From: Gymnogyps californianus
Lineage: Eukaryota > Chordata > Aves > Accipitriformes > Cathartidae
Assembly (NCBI RefSeq): GCF_018139145.2
Contig: NC_059478.1
Coordinates: 5,332,001 to 5,396,000 of the forward strand
Direction: 5' to 3'
DNA: 64,000 nt
The first letter of the stretch is position 1, and the number at the start of each line of letters is the position of its first letter. The notes under the pieces were generated by a model. The model was not told where the DNA came from. It made no database searches and was given only the letters and a program-made list of their open reading frames with translations. A program made the position numbers and the translations under genes. Positions 39,601 through 54,161 of the stretch are shown here, in pieces.

Positions 39601-41396
39601 TCACTTGGTCCCTAATTTGGAAACAGATTAAAAAAACCCTCCACGTACTGCCTTTCTTGTACTGATCTCTAGTGTTTGGAAAGGCCTTGGGCTTTGGCAG
39701 TTGCCTTATTTTGATGCTTACATAGAGATTAACATAGTATTCCTATAAACACAGGTGGAACTGAGTAGTAAGAGGGAGGGAGACCACATGATTCATAGGC
39801 AAGGGTAGGAAATCATATTGCTGGTCATAACCACTCATTCTCCAGAATGCTCCTGCTTTTCTGCTGCATACCTGGTAAGTGCAAGCTGCATGCTTTTGGG
39901 CTACTAGACACTTAACAGTTTTTTGGTGGTGGTTTTCTATCTCATTATCTGGTGTTAGAAGTGCAAGTTATTGTGAATTAGGTTTTTTTTTTTTGTCTGT
40001 GCCAATCAAGGAGAGTTCAACTCCCACCTGATGATGTCGGCCAAGCTGCGGTTTCTTGACATACAAAGGGAGCAAGCAGTGACCTCAGGGTGGAGTAAAG
40101 CTCCCTATTGGCACAGCACCCTCAACCCTGCTCTGCAAGAATCGCTGGTATTTAGTTTGTGCTGAAAACAAGCAAGTTGAACTCGTGGGAGTGCTACCTA
40201 AAGCTGTTACTTTGTACTAAACCTTGTAGGAAGGAGGTAAATAATGCTTAAGTTGATGGGATGGTGTGGCAATTCCTATGTGATCTGACCAGAAGCTTAA
40301 GAGGTCTTATGGTCAGTAGAATATCATATATTGATCATGTTGAATCACTTCCCAAAATACTTTGAAGCCATCTGTGTGGGTCTTACGCATTCTGATGGCA
40401 CCAGAATGTTGTAGACTAAATGATAAGACATTTAGTTCTCTCATCTGAAACTGTTTTTCTCAAAATTGTAGTTCTCTATTTATCTATGTGATCATGTCTA
40501 GTCATAGAAGGCAAAAAAACCCCCAACCAAACCAACCACTGCCCAAACCCCAGCCCTCACTAAGTTGTTCTTTCATTTGTTTGCTTGTTGGAGATGTCAT
40601 CCCAATAACTTAGTCTAAATAAGAAAAATCATTCCTGGCTGTTTCCCTGCTCTGGTTGAGAGTATATGCCCAAGGAAAAACAGTAGGTCAGAAAGTAATC
40701 GTAGAGACCAACATGAATGATGGTAGTATTCCCACAAAACTGCCTTAATCAATTATTTTCACTTGCATTTTTTTCTGAATTTGAGCAAAATTCAGCACTT
40801 GTAAAGACATGAGTTGTGCAAACTATGTGGCCTGCAGGGTGAACAAGAAAAATTGTTTTCCTTTTCCATGCCTGACTGCAGCATTCATGGGGAAGTGCTT
40901 TGCTGTCCCAATAGCAACTTGGAGGACAGCTTAGTGCAAGATGTCCCCTTTCCCTAAAAACCTGCCTGCTTGTTTTCTGTTTCTGACAATTCATAGCACG
41001 TCAGCATCTTGAAGTGCAAAGGATCAAGCAGTTGAGTCCTCGAGGATAGTAATAACCTGTCAGATTACCGACCCTTTGTACTGTACTTGTCCCTATCAGT
41101 TACATTAGAAGGACTGGGAAGAATTATTTAAAAGATACTTTTTCTATGGTGTTACAATATAATTTCTGATAAATCCATCATATGTTAAGTGCTTCTCCTT
41201 GTCTGTCTTTCTAATAAAGCTCCTTTATAATGATATAGAACAGATAAAATGTGAAAGACCTTTAAGATCGTCTGTAAAATAGCAGTGGTGCTGTACCTGA
41301 ACTGCTTAAGCAAGACTTGTGCCTTTAGAGACAGGGCAGGGAGGAGCGGGTGCTTCACCTTACTGCCTGCCTGCAGTGTGGTTTCTGGGCAGTTAC

Positions 41397-41416
41397 TTTT
41401 TTTTCTTCTTCTTCTT
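41397..41416. repeat. T8 plus CTT triplet run
   Basis: Eight T followed by repeated CTT units. Low complexity. Confidence 0.8.
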
Positions 41417-41539
41417 AATACCTGGGAGACTTGGAAGTACAGCCAGCAAAGCTTTCTTGCTTGGAAAGGTTGATTTTTCTAGGACTACTACTAGGTGATG
41501 CAGGTCTGGGGGATTGAAGGAAGGAAGCTGCGCTCCTTT

Positions 41540-41582
41540 TGTTTGTTTGTTTTGGGGGGGGGGTTGTTTGTTTGTTTTTGTC
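41540..41582. repeat. GTTT repeats flanking a G10 run
   Basis: GTTT tetranucleotide repeats lie on both sides of ten G (41554-41563). Low complexity. Confidence 0.85.
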
Positions 41583-44500
41583 AGCAAATATTTGTATTTG
41601 TTTTTTGCTGTTTTCCTTCTAGTAGCTCTACACTATGTTCCTTCCAGTAGCTCTACAAAAATGTTTTTTCGTGTTAACTTTTGTCTTGGTCATGTTTAAG
41701 CTGCACTTACATTTGAAGTTTGCATTTCTTGTACATTCTTGTTTAGAAAAACAATGTGATGTTGATATCACTTGAGACACTGGCGATTTCAGTCCTCACA
41801 GTATCAAACAAAAAATCACTGCCCAGTCCTCTTTCATACTACTTTAAAAGATAGAAGAGCTCTTGGGGTTCTGGGCTGGATCTTCAGATATGTGAAGTAG
41901 GTGATATAACTGGGCTCAGTGGGCAGGGAGTCAGACCCTGAATGTTGATCTTTTTCATGTTCTTCATCCATTCTTGGATATTTGGCACCTCTTGGGGCTT
42001 CTTAATTTTTCTTTCAATCTTAGCATTAAAGTAACATTTCTAATGCTAAATAACTTTAGAACTAACATAACATTTCTAGCGAAGATGCTAGCTCAGAAAT
42101 CCTTTTTTAAATTGAAGTGCTTGAGACTCAATTCATTTCAAGCTGTTGCTTTCACAGTGTTACTGAGCAAGGGCTTCCATATCAATCTTTGTGCTTGGCA
42201 AATCTGGGAAAGTGTGGGGTTTGTTTTGTTTTTACAGCTCCATGTTTTCAGGACATTTTCAGTCTGCTCTTTGTTTTGAACACCCAATGTTTTTGGTTGG
42301 AGGGAAAGAATATAGAAGGTGTTCTTCATGAACACATTCTTGGGAAAAAAGTCATCGCGTGGATACCAGCATCAGAAATTAAGTAGTCTTTACATACTGC
42401 TTGTTAAATATATAGCTGGATGTATTCATACTTTAATACAAGATGTCTGTTTACAAGAGGCATATGGCTCACAGTTTGGAAAGGCACTCCAGAGTGGATG
42501 ACTCTGTAAATAATGTCTTGGCCCTAATTTGGAATTAAATTAGCTTAATGTTTTTAGAGTAGTCATTAATAGATACTTACAAACTACCATGCTGCTAGCA
42601 GCATAACTTAGCTGAATCCCTTGGCTATGCTGAGGATACCTGAGGTTGGATTGAGTACACAAATTTAACTAAGTTGGTGTGGAAATGGGGAAAAAAAAAA
42701 AATATGGTTGCTTCATCAGTGAAGTTCTGAAAATCCAGCAGTCCTCCCCAGCAGAAATACTTGTGTCAGAGCTCTTAGTGCTTTTGGTGAGGTCACTGTT
42801 TTGTAACGTTGGCGAAGTGCTTTTCCATGGGAAAGTGGACAACAATAAGGACGATTCGACCTGTAGTAGTAAAACTTCCCTATTGCTAGTTCTTCTGATT
42901 TTTGGAACTGGCTTACTTAGGGTTAACATGCCCAAGAACCAAAATCACAGTAATTTGCCTATTCTTCAATTACAGTAATTTTTTAAAGATCATTTAAGAA
43001 TGCATCTTTTTTGCTGTACGTGAGCAGCATCATGGTTCCTTCTGTGCTTACCTCCTCGGCCTCTAGATAGAGCCAAGTTTCTTTCCTTATACAAGGTTCG
43101 ACGTTCTCTGTCATGTGGGTGCAGGTACATGTCTCGCTCACTCTGTTGATCTTCAGCTGATGGTTTGACTCCCAGTCTTCCTGCTCTCCTCAAGCATCTC
43201 TTTATTAATACATCCTGGAGGAAAAAAGTATAGGGGTGTATAGTCTTAGACTCAGCAAAACTTAATTTTGTGGGCAGGTAGAGTCAGCAGCATGAAGGAT
43301 TCATCTCCAGCCCCTACAGCATTACAGTCTTGCATCACTTTTGCCAGGAAAACACAATACTGGGATCTAGAGAAGGAACTGGGGCAGACATCCTTCTAAA
43401 AAAAGCCACCTTGTTTATGTTGTGTTAAAATGTTCAGGAGGAAAATATTATGGAAAAATTGAAGACGTGTTTTAAAAGTAGTTTAAAATTCAGCTCCTTA
43501 GCAAGTAGCTTCATAGGCTTCTGACAGCTTTTTTTCTTTAACCTGAAAAGCATGTCTATAATTCTAAGATATTGTGTATACTCAAAGTAGTTCGTATGCA
43601 CCAAGGAAACACAATGTAATGGGAGGTCTCTTAAGACATAGCTTGCTATTATGGAAAAGATTTGGAAGCATTGATTAGATTCATATAGGCAGTTAGATGT
43701 ATCTTTATATTGCAAGGGAAGTATAAGCCAACTTCTGTGCTGGTAAGTGTCGTTCTTTGTGTTCAAGTAAACTGACTTAAGTGACTTTTGTCTGAGAGGC
43801 CCGTGACTAGACTTGCATATTTAGCCATTTTTGAAGTGTTTGTGGTGAGGACTTGCTGCTCAGTTTCCATAAAGGTGAAGTATGAATAGCCAGCCAAGAG
43901 GCCAGTTGCTTTTGCTAGGGACGCTCAGTGGGCTTGAAAGAGCTTTATAAAGGCTAGCTCCTTTGGGTTTAGTTTAAATTTTCATTTCAGTTGCTGACCT
44001 GTTTGTCTCCAATACCCTGTCAAAACTAAACGTGGAAATAGCTTCCTGACGTTATTTAAAGTGTCACTTGTACAAGGGAGCTCTTGCCTGTATTATTATA
44101 TACTAGAGAACTTCAAGGCTTGTTGGTTTTCTCACCTTAATTTTGAGCCATTCTGTCCCTGTTTATCTTTACAGGCTGTCAGAAGGCACAGCTTTTGCTG
44201 CCCCTGGATTCCTCACTGCTCCAGCAGTTGTTATTTGGGAAATTCTTTGCTCTGCCTCCCTCCTGAGTAACCACTAGGTTAATGTCTCTGATCTCAGCTG
44301 GGTTTGGAAGGCTAGTGGTGTTCACTCTGGAAAGTAAGGGGAACTGTTACGCTGGTAAAAGATAATATTGCATCAGTGCTGTGGCACGTAGAGGTTGTCA
44401 TCTTCAGCTGGATGAGAGCTGTTGAGTGTGAGTGCTAAAGATCACTGACTGTGCTAAAATCACTTCATTAAGCAATCTGAAAGGATAAAATGCTAGACGA

Positions 44501-46694
44501 TAATGTGTATGTGTGGGCTAGTACTTCATCAGCGCGGTTTCACTTTCCACAATAGAATGGACTGGCTTAAAGAGGAACCTGAGTGTCCATCAATTTTTTT
44601 CCTGATAAAAAGGGCTTTCTGTGTACTTTGCCATGCTCCAACAGGGCTATCAACGTCTTCTCATGTCTGACGTAAGTCTGCTATTGATTTACATTGCAAC
44701 AGAATGATTCTGTTCTGCTGCTCATAGTTTGTTCGTAGGATTGTGTTACGGTATTACACACTGGTTTTGCTTATGTAGCTTAAGCCAAAAATTTATCCAT
44801 GTCAAAAAATAATTGTGAATCCTTCCACCATCATTCCATAATACACAATGAGTTACTCGGCCTTGTCCATCCGGATGCACTTGAACTAGATTATGGCGTG
44901 GTTAGAAGGCTGTTATATTGTAATACTGCTTCTCAAAGCAAAATGACTTTCATTACAGATGGGCATTTAAAATGATTTAATGCAGGAAACAGAGCCTTTT
45001 GCATATAGAATTGACATTTTTAGATGTCTGGGAAACTTATTTTCAAGCTAGCTTGCTTGTTCCGTGCTGTGGCATTGAATAGGATTGGAAAGTTATTACT
45101 GCTTTGCATTTTTCTGGGGCAAAATGACTCACATAACTTTTCTTATTTCCTAATGGACAGGTATAGAGGTGAGTAGTTTTGTCTGGTACATATGACATTG
45201 ATCCAGGAGTTGGAGAAGCGGATGTTTATTGTTTCTTGTGGATTAACTACTGCTGCAACCTCAGCAAGCTATTTTATATGTCTCTGCCTGCCTGCTTTTT
45301 GTGAAAAAATTTGCCCTCTCCCTATCCACTGTGCCCGTTCTGAAGGGAGCATTTCATTTTTCAAGTGTGCAAATATCCTGTCTTTATTCATTCCTAAATG
45401 AACTGTAAAACATTTTAATAAGAATGACTTGGGTGTACAATGTCTGATGTATATTGGTGTGAAGACATCATCTACTGACTATAGCAATATCCATCAATCA
45501 GTCCGTCAGAGTCTGTCCCTAGTGCAAGTAAGATCCATTTTTCCTCTTCTTGTAAGTGCCTCAAACAGAGAACATTAATACGTTATGATTTATAATACTA
45601 CCGTGACTTTGTGCTTACAAAGCATCTGCATCAGAACGCATCTGTGCTCTATTATTTGCATATATTATGAATTATCATTTACTAAAATTCCTGTAGAAAT
45701 ATCTGAGCACTCATGCTTCTGTGTAGTTTCACTTATCAAGAATGCTCATTTTTAAATCCACGGGATGGCAAAGCTGCTTAGCTTCATAGGTATCAAAATC
45801 ATAACTGTAGGAGGGTGACGTTTCTGACAACTGCAGAAAGGAGCACAAGCTCATTTGCCGATGGTAATGCAAAGAATTACCAGTTGGGGATATATACAAG
45901 TTTTAAACAATTAGTTTATATAAGAGGTTCCAAAACATAAGGGCTTGGTTTAATTTTCAGCCTTGTGGACTCATCTGCTTTTGGAACTCAGGGATGAGGG
46001 AGATGAACCCCAGCACTTTGAAGGAGTTTTCTCATGTTTTCACCTGCTATTCTGTATGGCTACTGGTGCTAATTTTGGAAGACAGCAGTCTCTCAAGGTA
46101 GAGATTAGCTGCTTCTTACTCCTGGTTTTTGGGGGGTTTTATTACGGCTTTGCGGATCTCTCCCACTTTTCTATATCTTTCCAGTACAGGATATTTTCAC
46201 ATTTTGCATACTTCCACTCTGGTCGGTAGAACAATTTGTGTCCTTATTTGCATTGGTTCGACAAACTTTTCCAGTGTAGGTAGGTCTCACAGCATGAAAA
46301 TAAGTTAGTCATGTTTTGAATATTCCTCTCATGCTTATTTGCAGCTTATCTCAAAAAAATGGCTGTCCTGGAAAATTTGGGCAAGATTTTTTGAAAGCTT
46401 TTGGTAAGCTCTAGAGCACAAGATCTGCTTTAAGATGGAGAAAGACAAATTTAAGAAGCTATTCACAGTGTTTCTTCTGCCTGTGGCAAGCTTTAGTGGG
46501 AGACCAGCACTATATCCCTCCTGCAGTTGTGGAGCAAGTTTAGTCTCTTTTTTTCTTGCACAGCAAAAGGTTTAAAAATTAAAATCAATGCTACAGAGGA
46601 GTTTCAAGATATTTTTGAAGTGATTGTTTGAAACTAGGTATTCAAAGGATGTAAACAGAAATGTAAACATTTCTGATACTTTCCATTATCAAAC

Positions 46695-47015
46695 TCTGGT
46701 ATCAAAGCATACAAATGTCAACCAGTGCCCAGTGGTTGGGAGATGAGGCTGGATACATTAATTCTTGGAACTAAGGAGCAAATTGCTAAGCACGAGTGGA
46801 GTTAACTGTTGGAACAGCTTACCAAGGGAACAGACTGGCTCTTTTTATGTCTTTGCAGTGTCTGTTTACCATCGGATGTCCTTTTTTCTGGAAGATGTGT
46901 CTTTGTTCAACTAGAAATAATGCAATGAATGGATGAGAGTCACTGGGTGATGTTCTAAATGTGTTTTAAGTCAGGTTAGATGATTGTAATCATTTTTTCT
47001 ACTTCTAAATTTGGT
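46695..47015 (+). mobile_element. Ancient amniote LINE tail (L2/CR1-L3-like)
   Basis: The order of motifs follows an old LINE 3' end shared by birds and turtles: GAGCAAATTGCTAAGCACGA, GTTGGAACAGCTTACCAAGG, CATCGGATGTCCTTTTTTCTGG and GTCAGGTTAGATGATTGTAA. Divergence is high and the ends are approximate. The assignment to an L2 or CR1-L3-like family comes from remembered consensus shape, not from a search. Confidence 0.5.
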
Positions 47016-48839
47016 GGATTTGGTGTTTCTAAATGTCAGTGGTGGTTCTACATCTATCTATTACTTTAAATTTCCTGGATTTCTAATGGGGGTGTGTTCG
47101 TGACTTACTTTCTTACAAGGACTTTTCAATTCATGCTTTTGTTCTGATGCATATCTCCCCCTTCTGACAGTCCATTGCAGACAGGCTTCCTGCATGATAT
47201 TGTGACCTGTTAAACCACAAAAAAAGGAGATAAATAGTAGGGAAGTATTTATGCAGGGTTTTTCCCCTCTGTGTTGCCCCTGGAATGTTAATGCACAGGA
47301 GAGGTCTGCATACGAAAAACTTTAATGCCCTTTCAGTTCCTAGTTACATCCTCCTGACTGACGTCTTTGCCAGTTCTGCCTCCTTTTTTACAAAGTTTTT
47401 AATGTTCCCATACTTTAAAATACGCCAATAAGCCAGTTTCATATTTGATATTTAATATATTCCCCTGTTATCATGAACATTATAAAACATTGAAAGGGAT
47501 GAATAAAGCTAAATTATGATACAAGATGAGGCAGCTAGGGAGGAAAACAGGATCTGTACACAATCTGTACTCATAGAAAGGATGCAAAATTGGTAAGCAT
47601 TCATGGGAAATCAATACTCTTAACTTTGTTTTCTCTCGAACCTATTATTTATGGAGTTGATAGTTACTATTGCAAATTAAACCAGTTTTTAATGGAAGGA
47701 CAGTCAGGTGGTTGTGGGCACAGTATTTGTTTCACAGAAAACTAGAAGGAAGGAGGTGAAATTTTTGTTTCATATTGACGAACCATATAGAAGAAAATAG
47801 CTATCTAATCCTTTCTCTAACATTTTTTTAATTCCATCTTATTGCAAGTATATTTATGTCATCAGTTTGCACAGTCTTAACTCAAAGAAGATTCTACTTG
47901 TAGAAGTTGGACAAAATGTGATCCTCCTACACGCACAGTAAAATTTGTTGGAAAAGCTCATTTTGTCAAAAAAAATCAGCTATTTTTTGCATAGATGGGA
48001 AATGTATCTGATGTCTTTCTATCGTTGGATTTTATATTATGTAGGAAATGTTTCTGGCTTTTTATCCCTCTGTTCATATTGGGGGTGGAGGTGTGTACTT
48101 TTTCAGTGTGAACAGGAGGACTGCTCGGCTAAGTCTTCCATGCTGCTGTGGTATCTCACTCCTGAACTGTCTGTCCCATGTTCCCTCATTAATTGTGAAT
48201 TCTGTATAGCAACTGCCCTGCTTGGCAGGTGTTTTATGAAAATAGCTGTCCTGCACTAACAATACTTGCTACAGTTTGTCTTAGTAATTGGAATTTTCTT
48301 CCCTGCTGGGACTTGATAGCTCTTTTTTTTCTTCATTTGTTGGTTGGTATCTAATTCTTCGCTTTGCTGATCTAATGGCTTTTTGTTGTTGCTGTTCTGG
48401 CTTGGGTTTTAGTCAGTGGTCAGCAAGTGTCCTAGTTTGTAATAGGGATTGGCAACTGTATAAATTATTTAAAATAAAGACAGGTTCAGAAAATGGTGAA
48501 CAAAAGGCGGCTGTCTCTTTAAAGAGTGCAGTTTGATCAGAGCATCAGCTCCATCCCCTGAGGACAAAGGCAATTTTGATTTGTGGGGCCCAGGAGTCCC
48601 TCACTTACCGGGATTCGTCTCTGCTCGTGCATGTGTAAACCTGTAAAATGCTCTTTTGTGTAGAATAAATCATATGCTATAAATCCTGTACAATTAAATG
48701 TGACCCTTCATAAAGTCACAATGACAAGTCTTCATTGCAAAGCTGTGCAGAGCAAGCTTGCTGTCTAGACAGAGCAGAATTATTTCCTATTTATCTTTTT
48801 TTTTTTTTTGGTTAAATAAATAGCCGACTGTTAGCATTG

Positions 48840-49160
48840 ATGACTTCTTTGAACCCCCAAGAACGCTGCTCTCTCCTTACCTCTTCCTCATTTGCCCTGT
48901 TGCAGTCGAGGCTGAAGCCCAGCAGGGCTGTGACTGCTGCTTCATGCTGATGAAGAGGAGCAGTTCCCCTCTCTCTAATGCTGCTGTTGGCAGTCAGGAG
49001 CAGATTCCATTATTGCCGATCAATGCCGCCGCCATGCAGGAGGAGGGGAGAAGGAGGGGTGGGAGCTTCCTATTCACAGATTGATCAACCTGCCATTGCA
49101 TGAACAAATTCATTGTAAGAAAGGCTGGGATGCTGTTATAATAGCTGGAGCAGGAAGGGG
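48840..49160. promoter_or_regulatory. Candidate conserved non-coding block
   Basis: This is a non-repetitive, moderately GC-rich stretch with TGATCAACCTGCCATTGCAT, AATTCATTGTAAG (SOX/homeodomain-like cores) and GCCGCCGCCATGCAGGAGG. It stands out from the AT-rich sequence on both sides, which is the look of a developmental enhancer. No conservation data were available. Confidence 0.22.
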
Positions 49161-50708
49161 CTTGTAAACAGGGGACTGCAGGCTCTTCAGTCATGGGGAG
49201 GGTATTTAAATTACCTCTAAGCTTGCTGTTTTTTCTTTTAGCATAAAGCATAATACCTGAGCCTTCAAACAAAGCCAACACTATAAGGAATGATAGGGAT
49301 ATATTACACTTAGCTGATGAGCTATTGTGCTGACTTATTTGAGCTTCTTTAGCGCTGAGACCTATTTCTTCTTTTTACTTGAACTGATTCTGTCATAACC
49401 TGCTACCTCTTTTGGATTTTAAAACCTTAGTTCCCCCTGCTCCCCTTTTTTGCCTTCTTTCTGTTCCTGCTTGGACTGAAACCTTGTCACAAAGGGACAA
49501 CAAGTACAGATCCCTCTTACTGCTCCCACCCATGCCTGCTTTGTCAGTACAGGCTGTCAGATGTAGGGTTGAGAGAACAGGGCAGGATCACGCTCTCATG
49601 TTGTCAGTGTAGACAATAACTGGAGTACTGGAATCCCAAGACCATCAGCTCCTCCCCACCCTTCCTACCCTGCTTCGTTCACTTACTGTTTTCTGTATGG
49701 AAAAGTTTTCGGGCTGGAGAATGAGTCTTCTTTCTCCTGGTGATGTGGCTGAATGGCTGGATAGCAGCACAGAAGATGAGAAAAGCCTTCTCTCGTTTCT
49801 TGGTACGGTAGGGTACTAACTATTTTTTTTAACACTTTACTGGGAAGCCTTTACTGCTTTCACTGGCACTTAATTTCTTCAGTCCTTCAGTTACCTGATG
49901 TTATTTCTTTTGAAAAGCTTTTAAGTGGTATGCAATTGTTAGTTAAACTTGGTTACAATCTGTTTGAAACCGTTGCAAACACACTGGGCAAAGGTCAAGT
50001 TATAAATGGGCATGTGCCATGCAGAAAATCGTTTCTGGACTAAACAATGTTACTTACTGGTCTGTTTTTCTTCTCTGTGCCATTTGACCAGCTGATCACT
50101 GTGTTCGGTCTACTTCCACTCATTTCTGTCAGCTTGCCTACAACTTAACTTCTCAACTGTGTGATGGTGGTAAGATAAATCAGAGGAGACTGCTGAAAGT
50201 TTTTCTTCTTAAGAGAAATGTTTAGATGCATTTAGAACAAAAATTTCAGCCAAGGGATTGGTTACTTCTCTAGCCTAGAAATTAAATCTAGGAAGCAGTC
50301 AAACAATCCTGTGCTCTGTTTCTGGATACTTACACATTAGTTTAAAGGCATTCAGGTAGAAAATTGAAACTATTTTATTTATAGTCCAGAGTAAATACCA
50401 CTAAGAGGTTGAAAATGTTTTAAACATAATTCACACATAGAAACTGATTATTGTTTTGTCTTTCCCTTCGAGCTGTTGCTATCTGAAACTGTTGTTATTT
50501 GTTTTTGTTCTTTTAATCCCATCTCCACAAATCATTCCATCTCTCTCCTTAATGGTTTCTGTTGTTCTCAGGATGCAATCTCTTTTCTTTCTATTTTGAT
50601 AATTTCCAGGTACGCAGTTGCTCAGACAGGCTGCTTGATATGTGTGCCCCTTTTTCTTTCCATGGACTTTTTAAAATAATGTTTGTTGTAATATCTGCTA
50701 TAATATCT

Positions 50709-50721
50709 CCCCCCCCCCCCC
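50709..50721. repeat. C13 tract
   Basis: Thirteen consecutive C in AT-rich intron. Confidence 0.9.
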
Positions 50722-53700
50722 AAGATACAGTAGTCACCATTATGGATCTTTGTCTATCAGTCAAGTAGGTGACAGCTAATCCAGATGCTATTTTTCCCCC
50801 AGTTTTGTTGTCCTCCATCCAGACCACAGGCAGGTACCTGGTGTGGTTGTACTCTTTTCAGTAGACAGAGTTTACACTAGTCTCTCTATGGTAAGCAGTT
50901 CTCTTACTTAGCAGGTCCAGAACAGTACAGAATGTGGGAGGAAAATAAGGGACTCCCACAGAGTCTGTTTTGATTTGCTAACACTTCATCACTATGTGCT
51001 GTGGCCTTCTTTGGGAATATCACACCAGATGTGAACAGGGACAAGAGTATGCATGGGCTGGGCACCGGTGCTGCTCTTCAAGAGACTGCCATTTTTCCCC
51101 CCTTACACGTATGCCTGCATTCACATTTTTTTCCAAACCAAGAGATCCTCAAGATGTCTCCTAAATCTCACCCCAGAAGCACCAGGAATTATTTATTCAG
51201 ACTGGAATCTGAAGAGTGTCGCAAAGCTGAGCTGTTTAAGGTAGCATTTTTTGCCTCTAAGTACTTAAATTATCTTTTTTATCTTAAAGAGGTACCAATT
51301 CCCAAATGGTGTCTTAACTCTGGGGCCATATTTAAGGTTCAGTGACATCCCTTGGATGTCTACAGTACACTGGGACTTTTTCTTTTTGTGTGTCCATAAC
51401 AATAATTCTTATTGCTCAGGGGCAAAATCCTGCCATAGTGAGCAAGAGGTACTGAAGCTTAGAGCAGCCTTCTGGCCCATTGAGAGGAACGAGGAAGAGC
51501 TGTCGAGTCTTGATGCGTCCAAGAGCCAGTCACTTGTGAGAATATCCCAATAACCAGAGCAAAGGATAGCTTTTTAGAGAATGCCTCGATTCACAGCCCT
51601 TTTGCAGAGAGTAAAAAAGATTGGTTTTGAAAGCTGTGGCTCAAGGCTGTTGTTTAATAATGAGGATAATAAATATTGATATCATACTAATGTGTGTCTA
51701 AGTCATAAGCCTCTAAACAAATTACATTGTGGGACCAAGTTACCATGCATCAGCTGATCTGCGTTAATTGTCTGTGTGCAATCGCTCTGCAGCAAACACA
51801 AGGTAATTTGAATTAGCAGGGGCAGTCCAAGATCATTAGGAACTAACGAGGACATCAGCATCTCCAGGTCATGTGCAGTAGCTCCTTGTGTCTGCTTTTG
51901 TGTTGGCACAGTTGTCCAGGCAATTTGTATTGCTGTGTGTAGAGTCAACCATTAAAGGAGGCTTTAGAGGCTGATGTATGAGGCGGTTGAAAAGGGGCAA
52001 CTATTCCAAATTTTGTATGGCCACGCACATCATGCAGAGGATATGTTGAACGGTTTAGGGACGTGCATCTGTTTCATTTCTGACTCACGTTTGCAGAGCT
52101 GGAGGATTCGTTGCTCTGCCTCAAAGCGAATGCATCAGTCTAATAACAGCTGATGTTGTACTCACTAAATGCCACGTACAGTTTCCTCAGAACATTCTGC
52201 AAAAAGAAATTGTGAGAGTCAATACTTGAAAGCCAAAAATTATTATCTCCTATGATATTCTTGCCCTTTCTTCCAGCCTCCTCTGTGTATTCATCTGCTT
52301 TGCATGTTAGGTCTTGTCTTTCAGACTGTCAATCCTTTAGGAATCAATGACTTAAATGTCTTTTAAGTGACTTAAACTGTCATTTAGGTTGCTTGCTATG
52401 CACCTTCTGAACTGGGTACTAATTCAATTACACTTTTTTTTTATATGCCAGCACAATGCAAGTGTCTAACACCGACAGAATACCTGTCTGTAAATTAAAA
52501 ATCTTTGATATTTACCTGGATCATCTTGCAAGACTTGTCTGATTGACTCAATCCCTAGTATAAAGCACAGTATCTTCTTTTAAAATCCCTGCTAATGGAC
52601 TGGGAGAGTTTTTGATCATAATTGGTATCTAGCAGTTGTTTGATGATGGAGTTCTATAGCAAGTGAGCTTTGCAGAGTTTCCTTTTTATTTCCCTTTCCA
52701 GGCTTTGCAGCTTTTGTGCACTTTAGTATATTGTGACTTGGTTGCGTTCTCTGATGTATCTTCTTGCGACTTTTTCCCCCCCATCTAGTTGTCTTGATAA
52801 ATGTGGAAAAGCTATTGCTGCAAATTTCAATTTTCTCCTTTAAGTTATACCTTGTAGAATTTGCATAATGTATTTTAGTCAGAACACGAACTTGGACTTG
52901 GGGACTTAAAACAGATCGGGGGTTTTGAGTTTGCTTTTACCCTAAGCTTCTTACGTAGGCATTTAGTTAAATTTTTATGACAGTCTGTGAATTGGGCCCA
53001 AGTCTGAATTCTCCCCAAGTGAGCAAAACGAAAGAGAACGCTTACTCCAAGATAAAACATTCACATTTTTATTTATTTTTATATGAGGCTTCCTATTTCA
53101 TTAGGTAATACTCATCTGAAAGATGCCATTCAGACATTTCTTCTTCTTGTTCCTTCTTATATATATCCTAATGCTTTCTATCTTTCTGGTTTTTATTACT
53201 GTCTCTAATTTTGTCAGCTGGTATGTATTTTCACCAGGGTAGAAGAAACCATAAGTAAATACTGACTGCACCCAACAAGATCTCTTTCTCATTAGTGCTG
53301 TCACATGAGCACTCTGAAACAACCCTAAAGAGACAGTGAGACAAAAGTAGTCTCTTCTGTTTTAACCAAGTTGTGAATGCCATAATGTTACTGAATGTAT
53401 ATGCTGTACTGATACATCATAAACTGCCTTGGAGCATGTTGAATTTTTGTACTTGTTGAAATGCTTATTTATTTTTAAAAGGCTCTAAAAGTGAATTAGA
53501 CACTCCCTTTTTAATAGGCTCAACACAGTAGTTTATCTGGAATGAAAGTACTTGAATTAGCAGCCCAGCTGAATATCCCCACTTGATGAACATTCATTCA
53601 TGCATATAAAACATTTTTTTTTTAATGACATATATATGTATGTTGGTTTTCAAATTTTTTTTTTAATATGTGCATATAGGAGGAGACCAAATCATCAGGG

Positions 53701-54161
53701 TCAAACAAGCACCTTCATTATTTATGCCATGTGGTAGGTGATCCGCAACTCACAATGAAAATAGTTAATAAAAATGTAGCAGAGTAGAAAGGCAGTATCA
53801 CTGTTTTGGTTTGTTTTCCTGCCCTACAAGTTAAAAGTTTTAGTGTACTGTCTTTGTGAAGTAAGAAACAAGCTCTGTAGTTCCTGTTGTCAGTGAAACA
53901 AACATTGAATCTCTGTTTGTTTGTCTCTGTAGTAAACCACTCAACTGGTGGTTACATCTATGAATAACATCTTCAAAAACTATCTGCCAACAGCAAACCC
54001 ATAAGTGCTCCAACTCTTCCAAGCTTAGATTTGAGCCTATTATTTCTTTAAGTGTGTTTGTAAAAGAAATACTAAGTCACAAAAACTCAAGTGCTGCAGG
54101 TTTTTATTCTGTATTTCTTTTGTAGTTAATCCATAAGACTAATTGGCCTTTTGATAGAGTA

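Larger units (their letters stand above)
33061..46694 (+). other. RASAL2: RASAL2 large intron, third segment
   Basis: This is intronic sequence holding a CA microsatellite, the paired G-tracts at 35.95-36.0 kb, a CpG-dense patch at 36.41-36.64 kb, and T/C and GTTT low complexity at 41.4-41.6 kb. The open frames present carry no recognisable domain and have no convincing splice context. Confidence 0.82.

Noticed and set aside
39998..40115. 9-bp inverted repeat TGTGCCAAT / ATTGGCACA about 100 bp apart
   Set aside because: It is too short to define an element; similar pairs are expected by chance. At most these are two CCAAT/NFI-like sites.
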